Part shown: piece by piece, positions 22,423 to 36,300 of the stretch
Position numbering within the stretch: the first letter of the stretch is position 1
How the letters are laid out: every line of letters begins with the position of its first letter
Source of the DNA: Nymphaea colorata
Taxonomy: Eukaryota > Streptophyta > Magnoliopsida > Nymphaeales > Nymphaeaceae
Length of the DNA: 64,000 bases
Assembly (NCBI RefSeq): GCF_008831285.2
Contig: NC_045139.1
Coordinates: 16,164,354-16,228,353, forward strand
Direction: 5' to 3'
Made by a program: the position numbers and the translations under genes
Notes under the pieces: model-generated
Seen by the model: the letters and a program-made list of their open reading frames with translations, nothing else
What the model was told of the DNA's origin: nothing
The model's database searches: none

Positions 22423-25400
22423 ATGGGAGGAGGAGGAGCTGAGGAGACAGTAGCAGGAGGAGGGCAGGAGGGAGAAGGGCAGAAGGAGCAGCAGCGGGAT
22501 AAGCTTCTGTACCCTGATGACAAAGACCTGCTCTACGAGGAGGAGATCCAGCGGAACCCCTTCACGCTGAAGCTGTGGTGGCGCTACCTCATCGCTCACG
22601 CCGAGTCCCCTTTCCGCCGCCGCTCCGTCATCTACGAGCGTGCCCTCCGCGCCCTGCCGGGCAGCTACAAGCTATGGCATGCCTACTTGCTGGAGCGGCT
22701 GAAGCAGGTGAAGCACCTCCCCGTTACCCACCCGCGCTACGAGTCCCTCAACAACACCTTCGAACGAGCCCTCGTCACCATGCACAAGATGCCCGTCATC
22801 TGGATCATGTATCTCACTTCCCTCACCCAACAGCAGTATGTCACACGCACTCGCCACGCCTTCGACCGCGCTCTCCGCTCCCTCCCCGTCACCCAGCACG
22901 ACCGCATCTGGGACAAGTATTTGACGTTCGTTGGCCAGAAGGGCGTCCCCATTGAGACCTCCCTCCGCGTCTACCGCCGGTACCTCAAATTCGACCCTAC
23001 CCATATTGAGGACTTCATCGACTTCCTTCTTCGCTCTGGCCTCTGGCAGGAGGCCGCCGAGCGCCTCGCCGGCGTCCTCAACGATGAAAGCTTCCGTTCC
23101 ATCCAGGGCAAGACAAGACACCAGCTCTGGCTCGAACTCTGCGACCTGCTTACCAAACACGCCTGCGAGGTCTCTGGGTTGAAGGTGGATGCCATCATTC
23201 GGGGTGGGATCAGGCAATTCACTGACGAGGTTGGCCGGCTATGGACCTCGCTTGCCGACTACTACATCCGCCGAGGGATGTACGAGAAGGCCAGGGATAT
23301 ATACGAAGAGGGCATGCGGACAGTGATCACCGTAAGGGATTTTGGAATGATCTTTGACTCGTATACCCAATACGAAGAGAGTATGCTTGCTGCGAAGATG
23401 GAGACATTGGACATCGAAGAAGAGGGGGGAGAACAATTTGGTGGTGAAAATGGTGCTGGTGAGAAGGTGGATGGAGAGGATGGTGGCGCTGGAGGCGATA
23501 GGACAGACCTACGCGGGTTCTGGTTGTCGGACGAGAATGACATTGACCTCCGCTTGGCGAGGTTGGAGCACCTGATGGACCGGAGGCCGGAGATTGTTAG
23601 CAGCGTCCTTCTGCGCCAAAATCCTCACAATGTGCACGAGTGGCATAAGCGGGTGAAGCTATTCAAGAATAATCCAGAGCGGCAGATCATGACGTTCACA
23701 GAGGCGGTGAAGACGGTGGATCCGATGAAGGCTGTGGGTAAGCCTCACACTCTCTGGGTTGCTTTTGCCAAGCTGTACGAGAACCACAAGGATTTGGCAA
23801 ATGCGAGAGTGGTGTTTGAGAGGGCCGTGCAGGTTAACTACAAGGCTCTTGATGATCTTGCAAGCATTTGGTGCGAGTGGGCGGAAATGGAGCTTAGACA
23901 TAAGAATTTCAAAGGGGCGTTAGGTCTTCTTAGACGTGCAACTGCTGAGCCATCTGTCGAGGTTAAGAGGAGAGGTAACTATTCTCTATTCCGGGCACTC
24001 TCGTGTTTGCTTTGTCGTATTCATTTTCTTCTTGGTTCATTCTAGTCTTACTTATAGGTTGATGGCTAGATTCTATTTATATGCATTATACCTCTTTTCT
24101 GTAAGAAGAGAACTGTTTCTTCCATTGATCAACTTGTGTGAGCTGAAGTTATCAACTGGATCCTCTTCACTAGTTTGAACATCCAATTCTTGTGATTTTT
24201 TTTTTTCTGTCTTTTGGAATCAGTTGATAGGCTGTATATGTCTTTACAATGACATGGCATAGCATGTGCATTAAATACCTTTTAGCAGATGTGTACTAGT
24301 AAACAATGACAATGTAAAAGGTTTTGGAAATGTGAACTCATTAACAGTCTCAAATGGCAGGATATAGTTTTATAACTTTTACCTCCACAGACTATGTGAT
24401 GTAAGTTGGCAACATACTTATCAACCCAAGTGGGTTTGTCATAGTGGGTGGGGCTAAGCTAAAGTGTATAGTCCTTGGGTGCAATGATGCTAGCGTTGGG
24501 GATTTATGCCACCAGGAATACAACTATATCTCACTGCCCAGTGCAGTTTCTTCATGTAAGAACCTTTTTCTCTTAAGAAGATCGATAATACACTTGAATA
24601 TAAATAAAATATCTGCAACAAAGGGGTTGGCTGTCGACAACCAGGATCTTCCATTTGCTACATGTAAGGTAATTGAGGATGACTAAATTAGTCATGAACT
24701 ATTTTTACATCAAGATTCTGCTGGTTTTTATGTGGTATAGCTGTACCGTGACACATCAAGTAGCACTGAAGATTGCTCACTGGTGGATTGAATCTGTTCA
24801 CTGTCATATGGGCATTCTGCCATTCAAATATTAATTGCAAGCTTGTTTTCATCAAGCCAGGTTTGTCCTAGCAAATAGCGAGGTGGAAGACCTGATCAGT
24901 GCTCAAAAAGTTTCCAGATTATGTTATCTGCAGTCCATTCTAATTTAGTGAACCATCAGCTGTCCATTTTGCCTCCATAGCCCAACCATGAGGCTCAAAG
25001 GAGTTTGCCTTCAGTGGTTTTCTATTGCCCTCAGTTTAACATACGTGAGCTTAAGCTATGCTATATATTAGTGGTCCAAATCTCTCTAGTTTATGTACTT
25101 TAAAGATGATGTAGAATCCTCAAAAGAAGGGCTCTCATTTGCTCTTCTTTTAACACTGACTGAAGGAGCATTGTTTTGAGATTCTCCTTATCAGATACTT
25201 AAAAAATTAAACCCATTGGTAACATAAAACATAGCCTTAATCAGTATGCTAAATAAACATGAAACTTGGTGTTTTTCCTAGTGACCAAATGTATTTTGTT
25301 AGAAAAGGGTTGTCTGTAAGATCTGGAGTTAATCTGTCTGCTGCCCTAACAAAGTTGACTGGTGCTTGCTAGGGATGAACCAGTTCTCTTTGAACTTAAT

Positions 25401-28400
25401 TGGTTTGTGGAAGATTGGATCCATGGGATTATGTTATGTTTTGGCTTGGACTTTGAGCCAGTTGAATCCTCAAAATAAAAGGGCAAAGCAAAGTGTGATC
25501 AAGAATACTCTTGAAAATTTTGTGCTTCCATCAACGTCATCCTCCAAAATTAAGAACTTTTTACCAATGAATTTATCCATTAAACCTCCCTTTCATGAAA
25601 TTCTTCCTAGGTAGGGTCCTATTACTATTACAAGTTATAACCCCCGTTATTAGGTTCTGAGCCCACAAGTACCAAAGACTGAAAGTAACTATCCCTTGCA
25701 AGCAATGGGCTTGTGAAAGAAGGAGTTTATTCTATTATGACATAATTACTAGTTCAGATAGATTTCAGTTTCTTTTTTTTCTTTTTCTTTTTTTTGAAAA
25801 ATTTGGTTTGGCTGGGATTGCTACTGGGTACAGATGTCAATGGAGCAGTTAATTCCATTTATAAATGGTTGAACATTGAGATGTGACTCGTTATTGAGAA
25901 GTTTTAGTTTATTCTACTTTTGCAGTTGCTGCTGATGGGAACGAGCCAGTACAAATGAGGCTTCACAGGTCTTTGAAGTTGTGGACGTTTTACCTTGATA
26001 TAGAAGAAAGCTTGGGGAATCTGGATTCAACACGAGAAGTATATGAAAGAATACTTGATCTGAGAATAGCAACCCCACAAATTATAATAAACTATGCATT
26101 TCTTCTAGAGGTAAATATTTACTAACCACATAGCTTCATGCTCTTTTCTTTTTTTCAGGAAAAATTTGAACCCTGTAATTTATTGCTGATTTGTGTATCT
26201 CTTTTATATTTTGGTCTCCAGGAGAATAAATATTTTGAAGATGCATTTAAGGTCTATGAGAGAGGTGTCAAAATTTTCAAATATCCACATGTGAAAGATA
26301 TTTGGGTCACCTATTTATCGAAGTTTGTGAAGAGATATGGAAAGTCAAAACTAGAACGAGCAAGGGAATTATTTGAGCAAGCGGTTAGGACGGTACGTAA
26401 CATTTTTTTGTTCTTGCGTATTAGTTCTTTTTTATTTTTCATATGAGGAGCTATTTCAGTAAATTTATGTAGGATTATACCAAGTGTTAACTTGCTTCTC
26501 TTGCCTAAATCTTTCATGCCTCAGGGCTCAGATAGTTGTATTAATGTAGTGTTTGCATTCCCTTATGAACCATGTTCTGTTTTTAACTCAAATCAGTGTC
26601 TTGGATTTTTTTTTTGGATTACTTTTAGACCATTTTGTTGGAAATTTCAGACAAATAGAACATTTAACAGAACACTAGGAAGCTGAAAGTTTTGGAAAAT
26701 GATTGCTGAAGTTTGCTCCTTGCTAGAAATTTTGCAGTTTATTTTTTACACGGCTAAAAATCCGAGGCAAAATGTAGTGCCCAACACTTTTACCTTTATT
26801 TGATGGGACACCATTGTAGGTTTTTGTCTTTAAATGTTATTATACGTTTGTCACATTAGCTTGCTTAAAGAATAACGTGAGTTCATTAATCATTTGAGTT
26901 GGATGACATGAGATAAACTATTATTTTGTTATTTGTTACAGTCTTTTTGGCATTCTGTATTGCAACTCTTCTATAGTCTAGCATCAGAGAATACACTGAA
27001 TGGAGAATAAGGGTCTTCTTTGGTTATGGTTGACTTGTTAAGAAGATGGGAGTTTCCTGCTTTTGCTTTCATGTCCACCTTCATTTGAATGTTGTCTATC
27101 TTGAGCTCAAGCTCTCTTTCGAAAATTGGATTTTTATGATTGTAAGTTGGAATTTTATATTAGAGACAACATTAAGAGATTGGTCTAAGCAGTATGATAT
27201 AGAAATGCTGTTTCTGAAACTTTATGCCTATAGTTCAGACGTCAGTTGGTAACTGGTCAAAGGTTTGCTGGAGTCCAAAACTCCAATGCGCTTGGTCAGG
27301 TGAAGAACCCAAGTATCATCATCCCTGCTGTCTGAATCTGATATATTGGTAGTTGGTTTGTTTTATTACTTGATACCGGGAGTCTGCTAACTGCTAAGGC
27401 TGCTTTTGTAAAAGGATTGCTATTAAGGGTTTTGTGTGTGTCCATGTGCTTGCATGCGTTGTGCTTGAACATACTTGTCTTGCACATTGGCATCCTGTGC
27501 GTGCATGCACATGCATAGTATGTGTGCATATACATGTTTGTTATTGTCAATTGTGGCTGAACACTGTTGCATAGATGCAGCAGGTGGCCATGTCTGTACA
27601 TCAGTACATGTCAGCTTCTGCATTCATGTGTATTAAATTTTCACTTCTTATGGTTTTAACTTGTAATATGTTATTCTAAAATCTAAATCCATAATCCAAA
27701 ATAGTAATATGTCATCAGCATTGCTGTCATCATAAAAGTGCTTAAATTATTGAACAAGAATATGGCACTATGATCCTAAGTTTTAAACATTAACTATGTG
27801 AAATTCCGTACTTGAACGAGGGCAGTCAAGGAAGACTAAGGTGGAGGCGATAATTGTCAGAGGTGGTTTGGGTATGTCAACCAACTATTACAAATGGCTG
27901 ATATTGTTCGTGTGAGCTCATCTTGTGTTGATAAAGGAAGCATTACACATAAGGATTGTTAAACCCTGACCTGATTTTGAGGGTAAAAGCCAAAGAGCAA
28001 GAGCTCAGCTAGAGCATTCTGCTCACATTACACTACCTGATTATTTTCTGTCTTGGGTTATTTTGCAATGTGCATCTAGCATCTGTTGATTCTTTGTGAC
28101 ATGAAATATTTGAAGTATTTTATTTAGTTTATTGTCTGTCATTGTACCTTATATGTAGGTGAGGTAGGTCTTCTCTTGTTTTTGCTTTTCCTTTTTGTGT
28201 TTTTCACTTTTTGTCCCTTAATTACTTGTATCATCTTTTCCTTCCTGAGCAGTTTGTTAATATCTTCATATATCTAATGTATTTGTCAGGCTCCTGCTGA
28301 AGATGTCAAGCCACTTTATCTTCAATATGCAAAATTGGAGGAGGATTTTGGTCTAGCAAAGAGTGCAATGAAAGTTTACGATCAAGCAACAAAGGCTGTA

Positions 28401-28643
28401 CCAGATCATGAGAAAATGAAAATGTACGAAATATACATTGCACGTGCAGCTGAAATATTTGGTGTTCCTAAGACACGGCAGATTTATGAGGTTGGTACAG
28501 TGTTTAAGACTTCCTGACCTCTATTTATGAGAGATCATTATGATTTTCAGTCACATAGGTCATTCTCACTTCTGCATCTATGTCAGATGGGTGTGGGTGC
28601 GGGTGTGGACCAAATCAAAGTCACGGGTATGTGGGTGCGGCTG

Positions 28644-28688
<45 letters not shown>

Positions 28689-31087
28689 ATATGGAAAAAT
28701 ATATTCATTAAGATTTTAAACAAACTAAAAATGTACCATTCACCATTCCAATCATGATTCATCAATTCAAGTCAAGTTTGGTTGTAAACAATTGTAATAA
28801 GATAGTAAAAAAGAGCAGGTATAGGACAGTAAATAAGAACATACAGTTTATAGCAGTGTGTATGAAGGACAGAAGGCAATGTAAAGATAACGGGACAAGG
28901 TAACAAGAAGGAACGAGTAAAACTGGTGGATTACCTGCCAAAGGAAGCTGCAGCACTGGTGGTGGGATGGAGTTCGATGGTTGGAGTCATCGGCTGAATG
29001 GTATATTGAAAACTGAGCATAAGGAGTACGGGGAAGGGAGTAAGGAGGTTCGAAGAATTTGCGGATTACATGATGCCGGAAGTGGTGAAGGTGTTGCCAG
29101 TGAGGAAGAATCTGTTGTGAACAGGAGGCATAAGTGCATCAGCAAAGAGGAGGCGGAGGAAGGAGAAGGACAGAGCACACTAGGGAACAGGCAGAAGGAA
29201 GGAAGTCGTGGGAGGAAAGAGGAAAAGGGTGAAAATCGACGAGATCGGGTTCGGTCAGTGCTGACCGTATCTGAAAATGGACGGACACGGGGTCGGATGT
29301 GGTCAAAGGATCGGATGCGGCTGACCAGCGTGTTCGTGCGGTGCTTAGCCCAAGTCCGTACCTGCACCTGTGTCAGGCCGAGTCGACACCAACACGCGAC
29401 CTTTTGTGCCGACTTGTGTTTCATAGTTCTGCATATATTTCACCAGTGTATACTTCATTCTGCTGCAAGAATGAGCCCAATGAGATTATTTAGGTATGAC
29501 ATTTGATAGAATCTGTTAAGCCTTGACCAGCCATATCCTATTCTGAAGCTATAGTGGTGCAAGGGTGTCAGATCTGGTACAATCCTTTTCTCAGTAGCAA
29601 GTTTGATTTTGACACAATAACAAATGTGTATTTTCTATTTAGCTGTTCCAGATCTACACTGTTTGCATCCCTGGTTTCAAGTATGGATGTGCTACGCAAT
29701 ATTTTGGTTGTATCAGTATACCTTGTATTTTCGGTGTTAGCAAATCCATATTCAGACCAGGGCGCACCATACACCTGCAAGTTGTTAGTCATCCATGTCT
29801 TGTGAAATACAAGATGAAAAAAAAAAAAAGAAACCTATAGCTGATGGAGCTTGAATTGATTAGCCTTGGTAATGTTTGATAGCCTCGGATCTCAGATCCA
29901 AAGCTGCATTAAAAAGTGTGCATTGTAAGATCCTCAGTTTGGGTTCTTTAGTAGCGTGGATTTTAAATCCACATTACATGTAAAGACTGTGCATTTAAGG
30001 TCGCATTTTTCTTTTTTCTGCGGCGGGGGGGTGGGGTTGGGTGGAGAAGGAGGGAGATCCATGGGTCCGAGGTCCCGATGATCTCAGATCACTGTGGATC
30101 TCAGATCTGCGGCGAAACAAACACAGCTCTGATGTGCCAAATTTATGGTCAATTATATCCATCCTGCAGATTGAGATTCCCAAAGCCCATTCTTTTGTCA
30201 AATGGGGAAGTTTAGGCGGGTTTGTGTTTTTCTTTTGGAAAGACCCCCCTCTATGTCTGTGATATTATTTGTTGTTAACATGTTATAAAATTGGATACTC
30301 AAAACTTTCTCTCGCATATGCAGCAAGCAATTGAATCGGGACTTCCAGATAAAGATGTGAAGACAATGAGCATGAAATATGCTGACCTTGAGAAGAGTCT
30401 AGGAGAGATTGATCGTGCTCGTGGTATATACAATTTTGCTGCACAGTTTGCTGATCCACGTTCTGATACTGATTTCTGGAACACTTGGCATGAGTTTGAG
30501 GTGCAGCATGGTAATGAGGATACATTCCGTGAGATGCTTCGTGTGAAACGTACAGTATCAGCAAGCTTTAGCCAGGTTTGTTTCTCTCTTTCCCAGAGTT
30601 TATTGACGTACCATTTTTTGACACCTGTAACTAACAATTTATTTGCTTGTCTTGTTTCCAGAGACATAATATTCTTCCGGAGTATTTGATGCAGAAGGAG
30701 CAAAAGCAAATTGCTGAAGAAGCAGCTGACAAACATGACCAAATGGCAGCTCTGGAGAGGCAGTTAGCCTCTCCGGCCGTTGAAGCAGTTCCTAAGGATG
30801 GTATGAGGGCATTGGGTTTTGTAAGTGGTGGTGTGGAAGGTCAAGTTGGCACTGGTGGAGGAGGAAATATGATAGCAAATCCTGAAGATATCGAGTTAGA
30901 AGAAGATGGTGAAGATGACTTTGATGAAAGAGTTGAAGTTGCACAAAAGGATGTCCCTATTGCTGTTTTTGGGGACTTGGCCAAAAAAGTCGAGGCTGAT
31001 AAATCTCAGAATAATGCTTCTGAAGATGTTAAAGAAGCTAGACCTCTTGGCGCTCTTGAGAGACTCAAGAAAAGACAAAAGACTTAG
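22423..31087 (+). CDS. SYF1: Pre-mRNA-splicing factor SYF1 (XAB2 homologue), 6 exons, 928 aa
   Basis: Exons: 22423-23974, 25926-26110, 26222-26392, 28290-28490, 30324-30575, 30662-31087; phases agree throughout. The protein is built of HAT (half-a-TPR) helical repeats from about residue 30 (LLYPDDKDLLYEEEIQRNPF) to about 790. Typical units are SPFRRRSVIYERALRALPGS and GLAKSAMKVYDQATKAVPD. It ends KEARPLGALERLKKRQKT. Length is close to Arabidopsis SYF1 (about 917 aa). SYF1 is a scaffold of the NineTeen/MAC complex, which activates the spliceosome; its human counterpart also acts in transcription-coupled repair. A Gly/Glu-rich insert lies at about residues 334-365. The first ATG (MGGGGAEE) was used, as no in-frame ATG lies upstream near it. 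Intron 4 carries a hAT-like insertion. Confidence 0.95.
28578..29426 (-). mobile_element. hAT-like non-autonomous element, copy 2 (in SYF1 intron 4)
   Basis: Left end CTATGTCAGATGGGTGTGGG; right end on the other strand begins CTATGAAACACAAG. It is flanked by exact 8-bp duplications TTCTGCAT (28570-28577 and 29427-29434). A (TA)n tract (28646-28682) lies near the left end and a GA-rich block (about 29030-29230) near the right. This is the mirror order of copies 1 and 3, so this copy is in reverse orientation. The subterminal part on the minus strand shares CGGCCTGACA with copy 3. An open frame through its GA-rich part resembles no protein I know. Confidence 0.82.
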
Positions 31088-33329
31088 TAGGTCTCTGTAG
31101 AAGTTGAGGTGACTATGGATAAAACAAAGGGTGATTTTTTCATTGCCAAGGGTTCTCGCTGTTGTTTGAGCACAGAAAGAAAATTAGGTCAAGGTATCTT
31201 TTTTATCCTCTACTTGCTTTACTTTTCAGTTCTCGAAAAGATTAGGATGACTCGAGCTCTTCATTGTCCATGTAAAACACAGCCACAACCATATGTTTCT
31301 TCTTTCTTGGTTGGTGTGCCATTATCAATATATTGTTCAGCCTCTTAGGCCCACGACGATATGTTCAGTCGTGGTTATTGTTCCATTATCAGTACATTGA
31401 TCAGCCAGGGACATAGATACAGCGGACTATGCCTGTTCTTTGAAATGCCATGCTTCCAGTTGGTTGCTTTTCTTTTTCTGTTGACTAATGCATTAGTTGC
31501 AAGGTTGTCTAACATGTCTCATGTGCACTTTTTTTTTTGGGTTGACCCAGTGCCTAGGAACTTGCTACTGTACCACAGGGAAGAACGACGAACTTCTATG
31601 CCGATTGTGGCTGATGCAGATATCGAGTTTTGCTGGTGAAGTTGGGTGGCACGTGCTTTTATGAGTGGAACAGGATCCAAGCAACAGAAGTGATGGAACT
31701 AGCCCGTTGTCGAATGTAATGAGGTCCGATCATGAGTATATTTTTTCATCAAGTAGTTCCGTGCTGAAACGCAATTTTGTTTCTTGACATGCCGATTATC
31801 AATAATTGTACCAGTTTTGTTGGTTGATTTCTAAACTCTCACAAATTGAGCTCTATTTTTAGAGAGTGATTAAAGTGGATAATTTAGACTGACTTCGGTC
31901 ATTTAGGCTTCAGATTCTGATTAGGCTACTGGTTGTTGTAAGCACATATAAATTATAAGTTCTGACTTGGAGGCGTTCAGTCACAATCCAGCACACGAAG
32001 CACATGTAAATTCATTAGTGTTGATCACGGTTGACAATGGAGGTCTCAGCGGTGAACGAGGTGTCTCGAAAAGGCACTTTTGTTGCCAACTTCTCTCTCT
32101 CTCTCTTGGAAATGAAACAGTAAAGAATGTTAAAATTAATGAAAAATGACCAACAGACGCTTAAAGAATAGGCCAGTATCAGAGAGCTGCTTAACTGTTC
32201 AAACTCGCACAGAATAAATGCTAAAATTCACAAAAAGTTTCTGATAGAGGTGGACAACAGGCCAATCACAAATAACCACATAACTTTTACAAACTTATCA
32301 AAACGGCACTTTTGTATGTATTTCTACACTACCCAAAAGGCCGAGAAAAGTAAGTCATCAGTAACCGCAGGTAAGTAATTCATCAGATTCAAGACGGTAT
32401 AAGCTAATAACGGGATACGGAACCTTGCTTCAGATTCAACACTCACCGACGAGTTGGCCACCTCATTCTATTGCCGGGAGAGGAAAAGAACGAGGCGTTT
32501 TTATTTAAGATGGGAGAACCTTGCCGGCTGCATATGTGCATGGCAGGGTTCACCCAACACATTCTTCATATGTATATATATATATAACGACCTATAGAAA
32601 CGCTGAGCATTGAGGAAGAGAGAGTGAAAGCTGTTCGAGTTGTTTCACTTAATAGTTGCTAAAATTCAAATGCTTTCCTTTATTGATATAACCTTATAAA
32701 CCATAAGAAAAACAAAAACGAAAAGATTCTTTAGAAAACAGAACTGCACCCTATCCGGAGTTGTTCTTGTTGAATATGTCAGTAGCAAATGTATTTTTAG
32801 CCAAACTGTATGGATGTAATAAAAAGGATATTGGAAACAAAGAACTTTGATTGCCGAGTTTTAAATCCCTATACATATTTACGTGTTAAAGAACATGTTT
32901 TTTAATAAAAGTGAGCCAATCGAGAAAAAGTTTGTTACAACAAAGGTTACGTATCTATACTGTAACATTTTCAGCTGACATACTTAACTAGAGAACGGAT
33001 GGTCCCCGAGTTTACACGGAATTTAGCTCTCGCAAAATGCCGACGAGTTCTCTCTCCTCGGCTTTCCCTATTGGAGACTTCCCTTCACCTCGGCTTATGA
33101 GAACATCCAAGGCGGCCTGGGTATATTGATATTTAGAGGACGAAAGGAGATATTTTCGTCTTCGTGGCGATTAAAAATCGTGATCGTCACGTCTGCTTCA
33201 CCACAGGAGCGAGAGCGCGCTCATATCTTTCATGGTGACTGTTAATTCTTCATATTTTATGTGAACGCTATTTGAAATTGTTAAATAAGCATCTTAATCC
33301 TTTTCCTTCCCGTCCTCCTTCCAGTGACC
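31088..33329. other. 3' region of SYF1 and spacer before the WAT1-related gene
   Basis: The SYF1 3' UTR probably reaches about 31800. The remaining AT-rich spacer holds only a short (TA)n near 32573. A CT-rich, more GC-balanced stretch begins about 33000 and is likely promoter and leader of the next gene. No gene, RNA or clear transposon ends seen. Confidence 0.6.
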
Positions 33330-36300
33330 ATGGCCTCGGCTACCTGCGGTGGCTTGCTTCTCCATCGCCGTTATCTAAACCTTCCTTACACGCGTAGTTC
33401 CATCAACTACCATCCAAAACCTCGGGGAAGTCGACCATGGTGCTCACCAACCTCCACCAACTTGAAGAATTTGAGAATTATGACAAGGCCCAAGGAGTCC
33501 GCACCTCTCAGAATCACAAGCAGTGGAAAGCCCAGTTCGGAAATGGAGTCCCCTCCCGTCGACTGCGTGGGAACAGGTCTAAACGTCGAGTGCGTTGTGG
33601 TTCCCGAGGAGAAAACAAAGTTGGTTTCCGGCTTGAATGTTAAGAAACCGGAGGAGGAGGCGGAGTCCAATCTCTTCTCCCAAGCCTTGGAGTGGGCAGT
33701 CCTGATTTCGCCATTTTTCTTCTGGGGAACGGCGATGGTGGCAATGAAGGAGGTCCTTCCTAAGGCGGGACCATTCTTTGTAGCGGCTTTCAGGTTGATA
33801 CCGTCGGGTTTGCTTTTGGTGGGTTATGCGAGCTACAGCAAGAGGAAACCTCCTTCCGGCTTCATGGCATGGTTGTCCGTTGCGCTGTTCGGACTGGTGG
33901 ATGCCGCTTGTTTTCAGGTGGGCATTGTAGTGATACCAATGACATATTTCAGATCCTCAAAGGGAAGGATACAATTGAGATGAATGCATGAATTTTGAAA
34001 CAGAGACATGATGGAAGAAGTAAAGACGACAATGATACCTGAGTTTGAGATTTCCTTTTTCTGATATCCTTTTGTTTTTAGGTTTTCTTCGGAAAGGAAA
34101 TCTGCAGATATGTACTGATTTTTTTTTTCTTTTTACTTCCTCTTCTGCCCTGTGGGGATTAAAAAAAAAAAACAGGGGTTTCTTGCTGAAGGATTGCAGA
34201 GGACGTCAGCTGGATTGGGGAGCGTAAGTTATTTTCTTTTCTTTTGCTCTATGTGCTTGAAATCATTTTTCTCGCCGTTCTTTTGGCCAGCATTGTCATT
34301 GTATTTGCTTGCGTAGTGTGATTTCTAAGTTCGCGGATTTTCTGAAAAGGTTTACGTATTTATGGTTGCGAAGCATGGAGACTCTACCGGCACTTATCCA
34401 ATCAGCATGTACAGAGAAATTTACTCTGAAGGACTCCTCTGGAGTCTGGATAGTTAATGGTTCTCTAGCCTTGAAGCTTCCTTCAAATTCTTCTGTCACC
34501 GGTTCACATTAACCTAAATTCCGCCTTTCTTTAAGAATTCGGATTAAAGATGCTTGGAGCTCTTGACCTTATTTCCGGTTTGAATTTATAGCACAGCTTA
34601 ATATAGCCTTTTGTGTACCGCATTTTCAGGTTATCATTGATTCACAGCCTTTGACGGTAGCAATCCTTGCATCTCTGCTGTTCGGGGAGACCATTGATGG
34701 GGTTGGAGCTGCTGGCCTTGTCCTTGGCGTTATTGGTCTACTACTGCTTGAGGTTAATTTCTCTTATCTGTAGTCTCTTGCATACCCGTCCTTTTATTTT
34801 ATTTTTTTTCCCTCATTCTTTACAACACATTTTGACATGAATTTTGTTTTTAGATCAATACACTTTCCTTAGGTTTGTCGTTGCCCAGGCTTGGCCTACT
34901 ATATTTTGCAACACGGCCAAGCCTGAATCCATGCTTGATTATTGATCAAACATGAACGCTGTCCATGTGACCATTTGATCTTTTGTGCCTGAACATAGCA
35001 GAACCCAGCTGCACCTAAAAGCCAAGAGTTACCTATCTCTAGCAGAAAATACTGGTGGCAAGTAAACAAGGGTGTGTTTGTATGCATGATAAAAAAGGAG
35101 TTTTGGAGACAAAGCGCTGTTTTTCTTCCTAAACTCATTTTTCAGCCTGTTTGGGTTGCATGAAAAACAGAGTTTTCACAAAACTTGGTTTTCTGAAAAC
35201 ACTGTTTTCACAAAGGGCTGAAAAAACCACCCCCCTCAGGTTATTCACCCAAAATCATTTTTTTGCCTCCCTATCCAAACATACAAACAATGCTTTAGAA
35301 AACCATCCCCTTCAGGTTATTCACACAAAACCATTAGTTACAATTGCTTGTTTGTTTTTTCCTTCTTTTTCCTAGTTTCAGAAGCTGCATCTCTAAGTCT
35401 AAAGATGTAGTTTGCATCATAAGTACTCTCAAATTGATGGTAATATGAACTGCGAAGCACAACATTTTCTAGTTAATGATGGTATAGAAACCACCATTCT
35501 TGAATTCTTAAGTTGAAGTAGCGAGAACTAATATCCATATCTTTTCTGCACAGCTTCCTGTACTGACTTTTAATGGTAGCTCAACTCTGTGGGGCAGTGG
35601 AGAATGGTGGATGCTCCTCGCTGCCCAAAGCATGGCGATTGGAACCGTAATGGTGCGGTGGGTGTCTAAATATTCTGATCCAGTCATGGCAACTGGATGG
35701 GTATGTTTCTTCTATCCTCTACTGACCTTACTATAATTTCTTATATACTTGTGGATCGATATTTTCTGATTTCTTCCTTCAGATGCAACCTGTTTCTGAT
35801 ACAATGTTGCGAATTAGAGTCCTCATGTATGGTTTCAAACATGAATTGATCTTGAATAGAAATCCAAAATTACTAGGCTGATTGTATTCTATACCCTTGC
35901 ATTAGGATTTCTCAGATTGTTGATGGCACCACCTTTTCAGAGTCAGATTCAAAGGCAGTAAATATTTATGTGAATCATTCTGGTGCTTGCAGGTGGAAAA
36001 TCATACTGAACTAGCTTTCCTTAAATCTTGATACATCTCCAAATTTTATATATTTTCAATCTTGAAACTCCAGTAGGGGTGACTTATGCTGCTTGTTAGG
36101 ATGTATAAGTGAATTTAAACATTTTGTGCTCAATATCCACTGTGACATCTTTGCCTGGCTAGTTGTTGTAACTCTCTCTCTATTTCTCACTCTCACTCAC
36201 TAACTCAAACACACACACATGAGGATCCCCAAACTGACATGTTTTAATATATGTACAATCCTATTTATGCTTCCCCAAGGCACATTTCAGTGGTGACCTC

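Noticed and set aside
22672-23217. 181-codon minus-strand frame, and other long frames over the first SYF1 exon
   Set aside because: Shadows of the GC-rich SYF1 exon; the plus frame has clear HAT repeats and correct splice phases.
28967-29506. 179-codon plus-strand frame
   Set aside because: It covers the GA-rich part of copy 2 and runs past its right end into SYF1 intron. No domain, and it crosses the target duplication.
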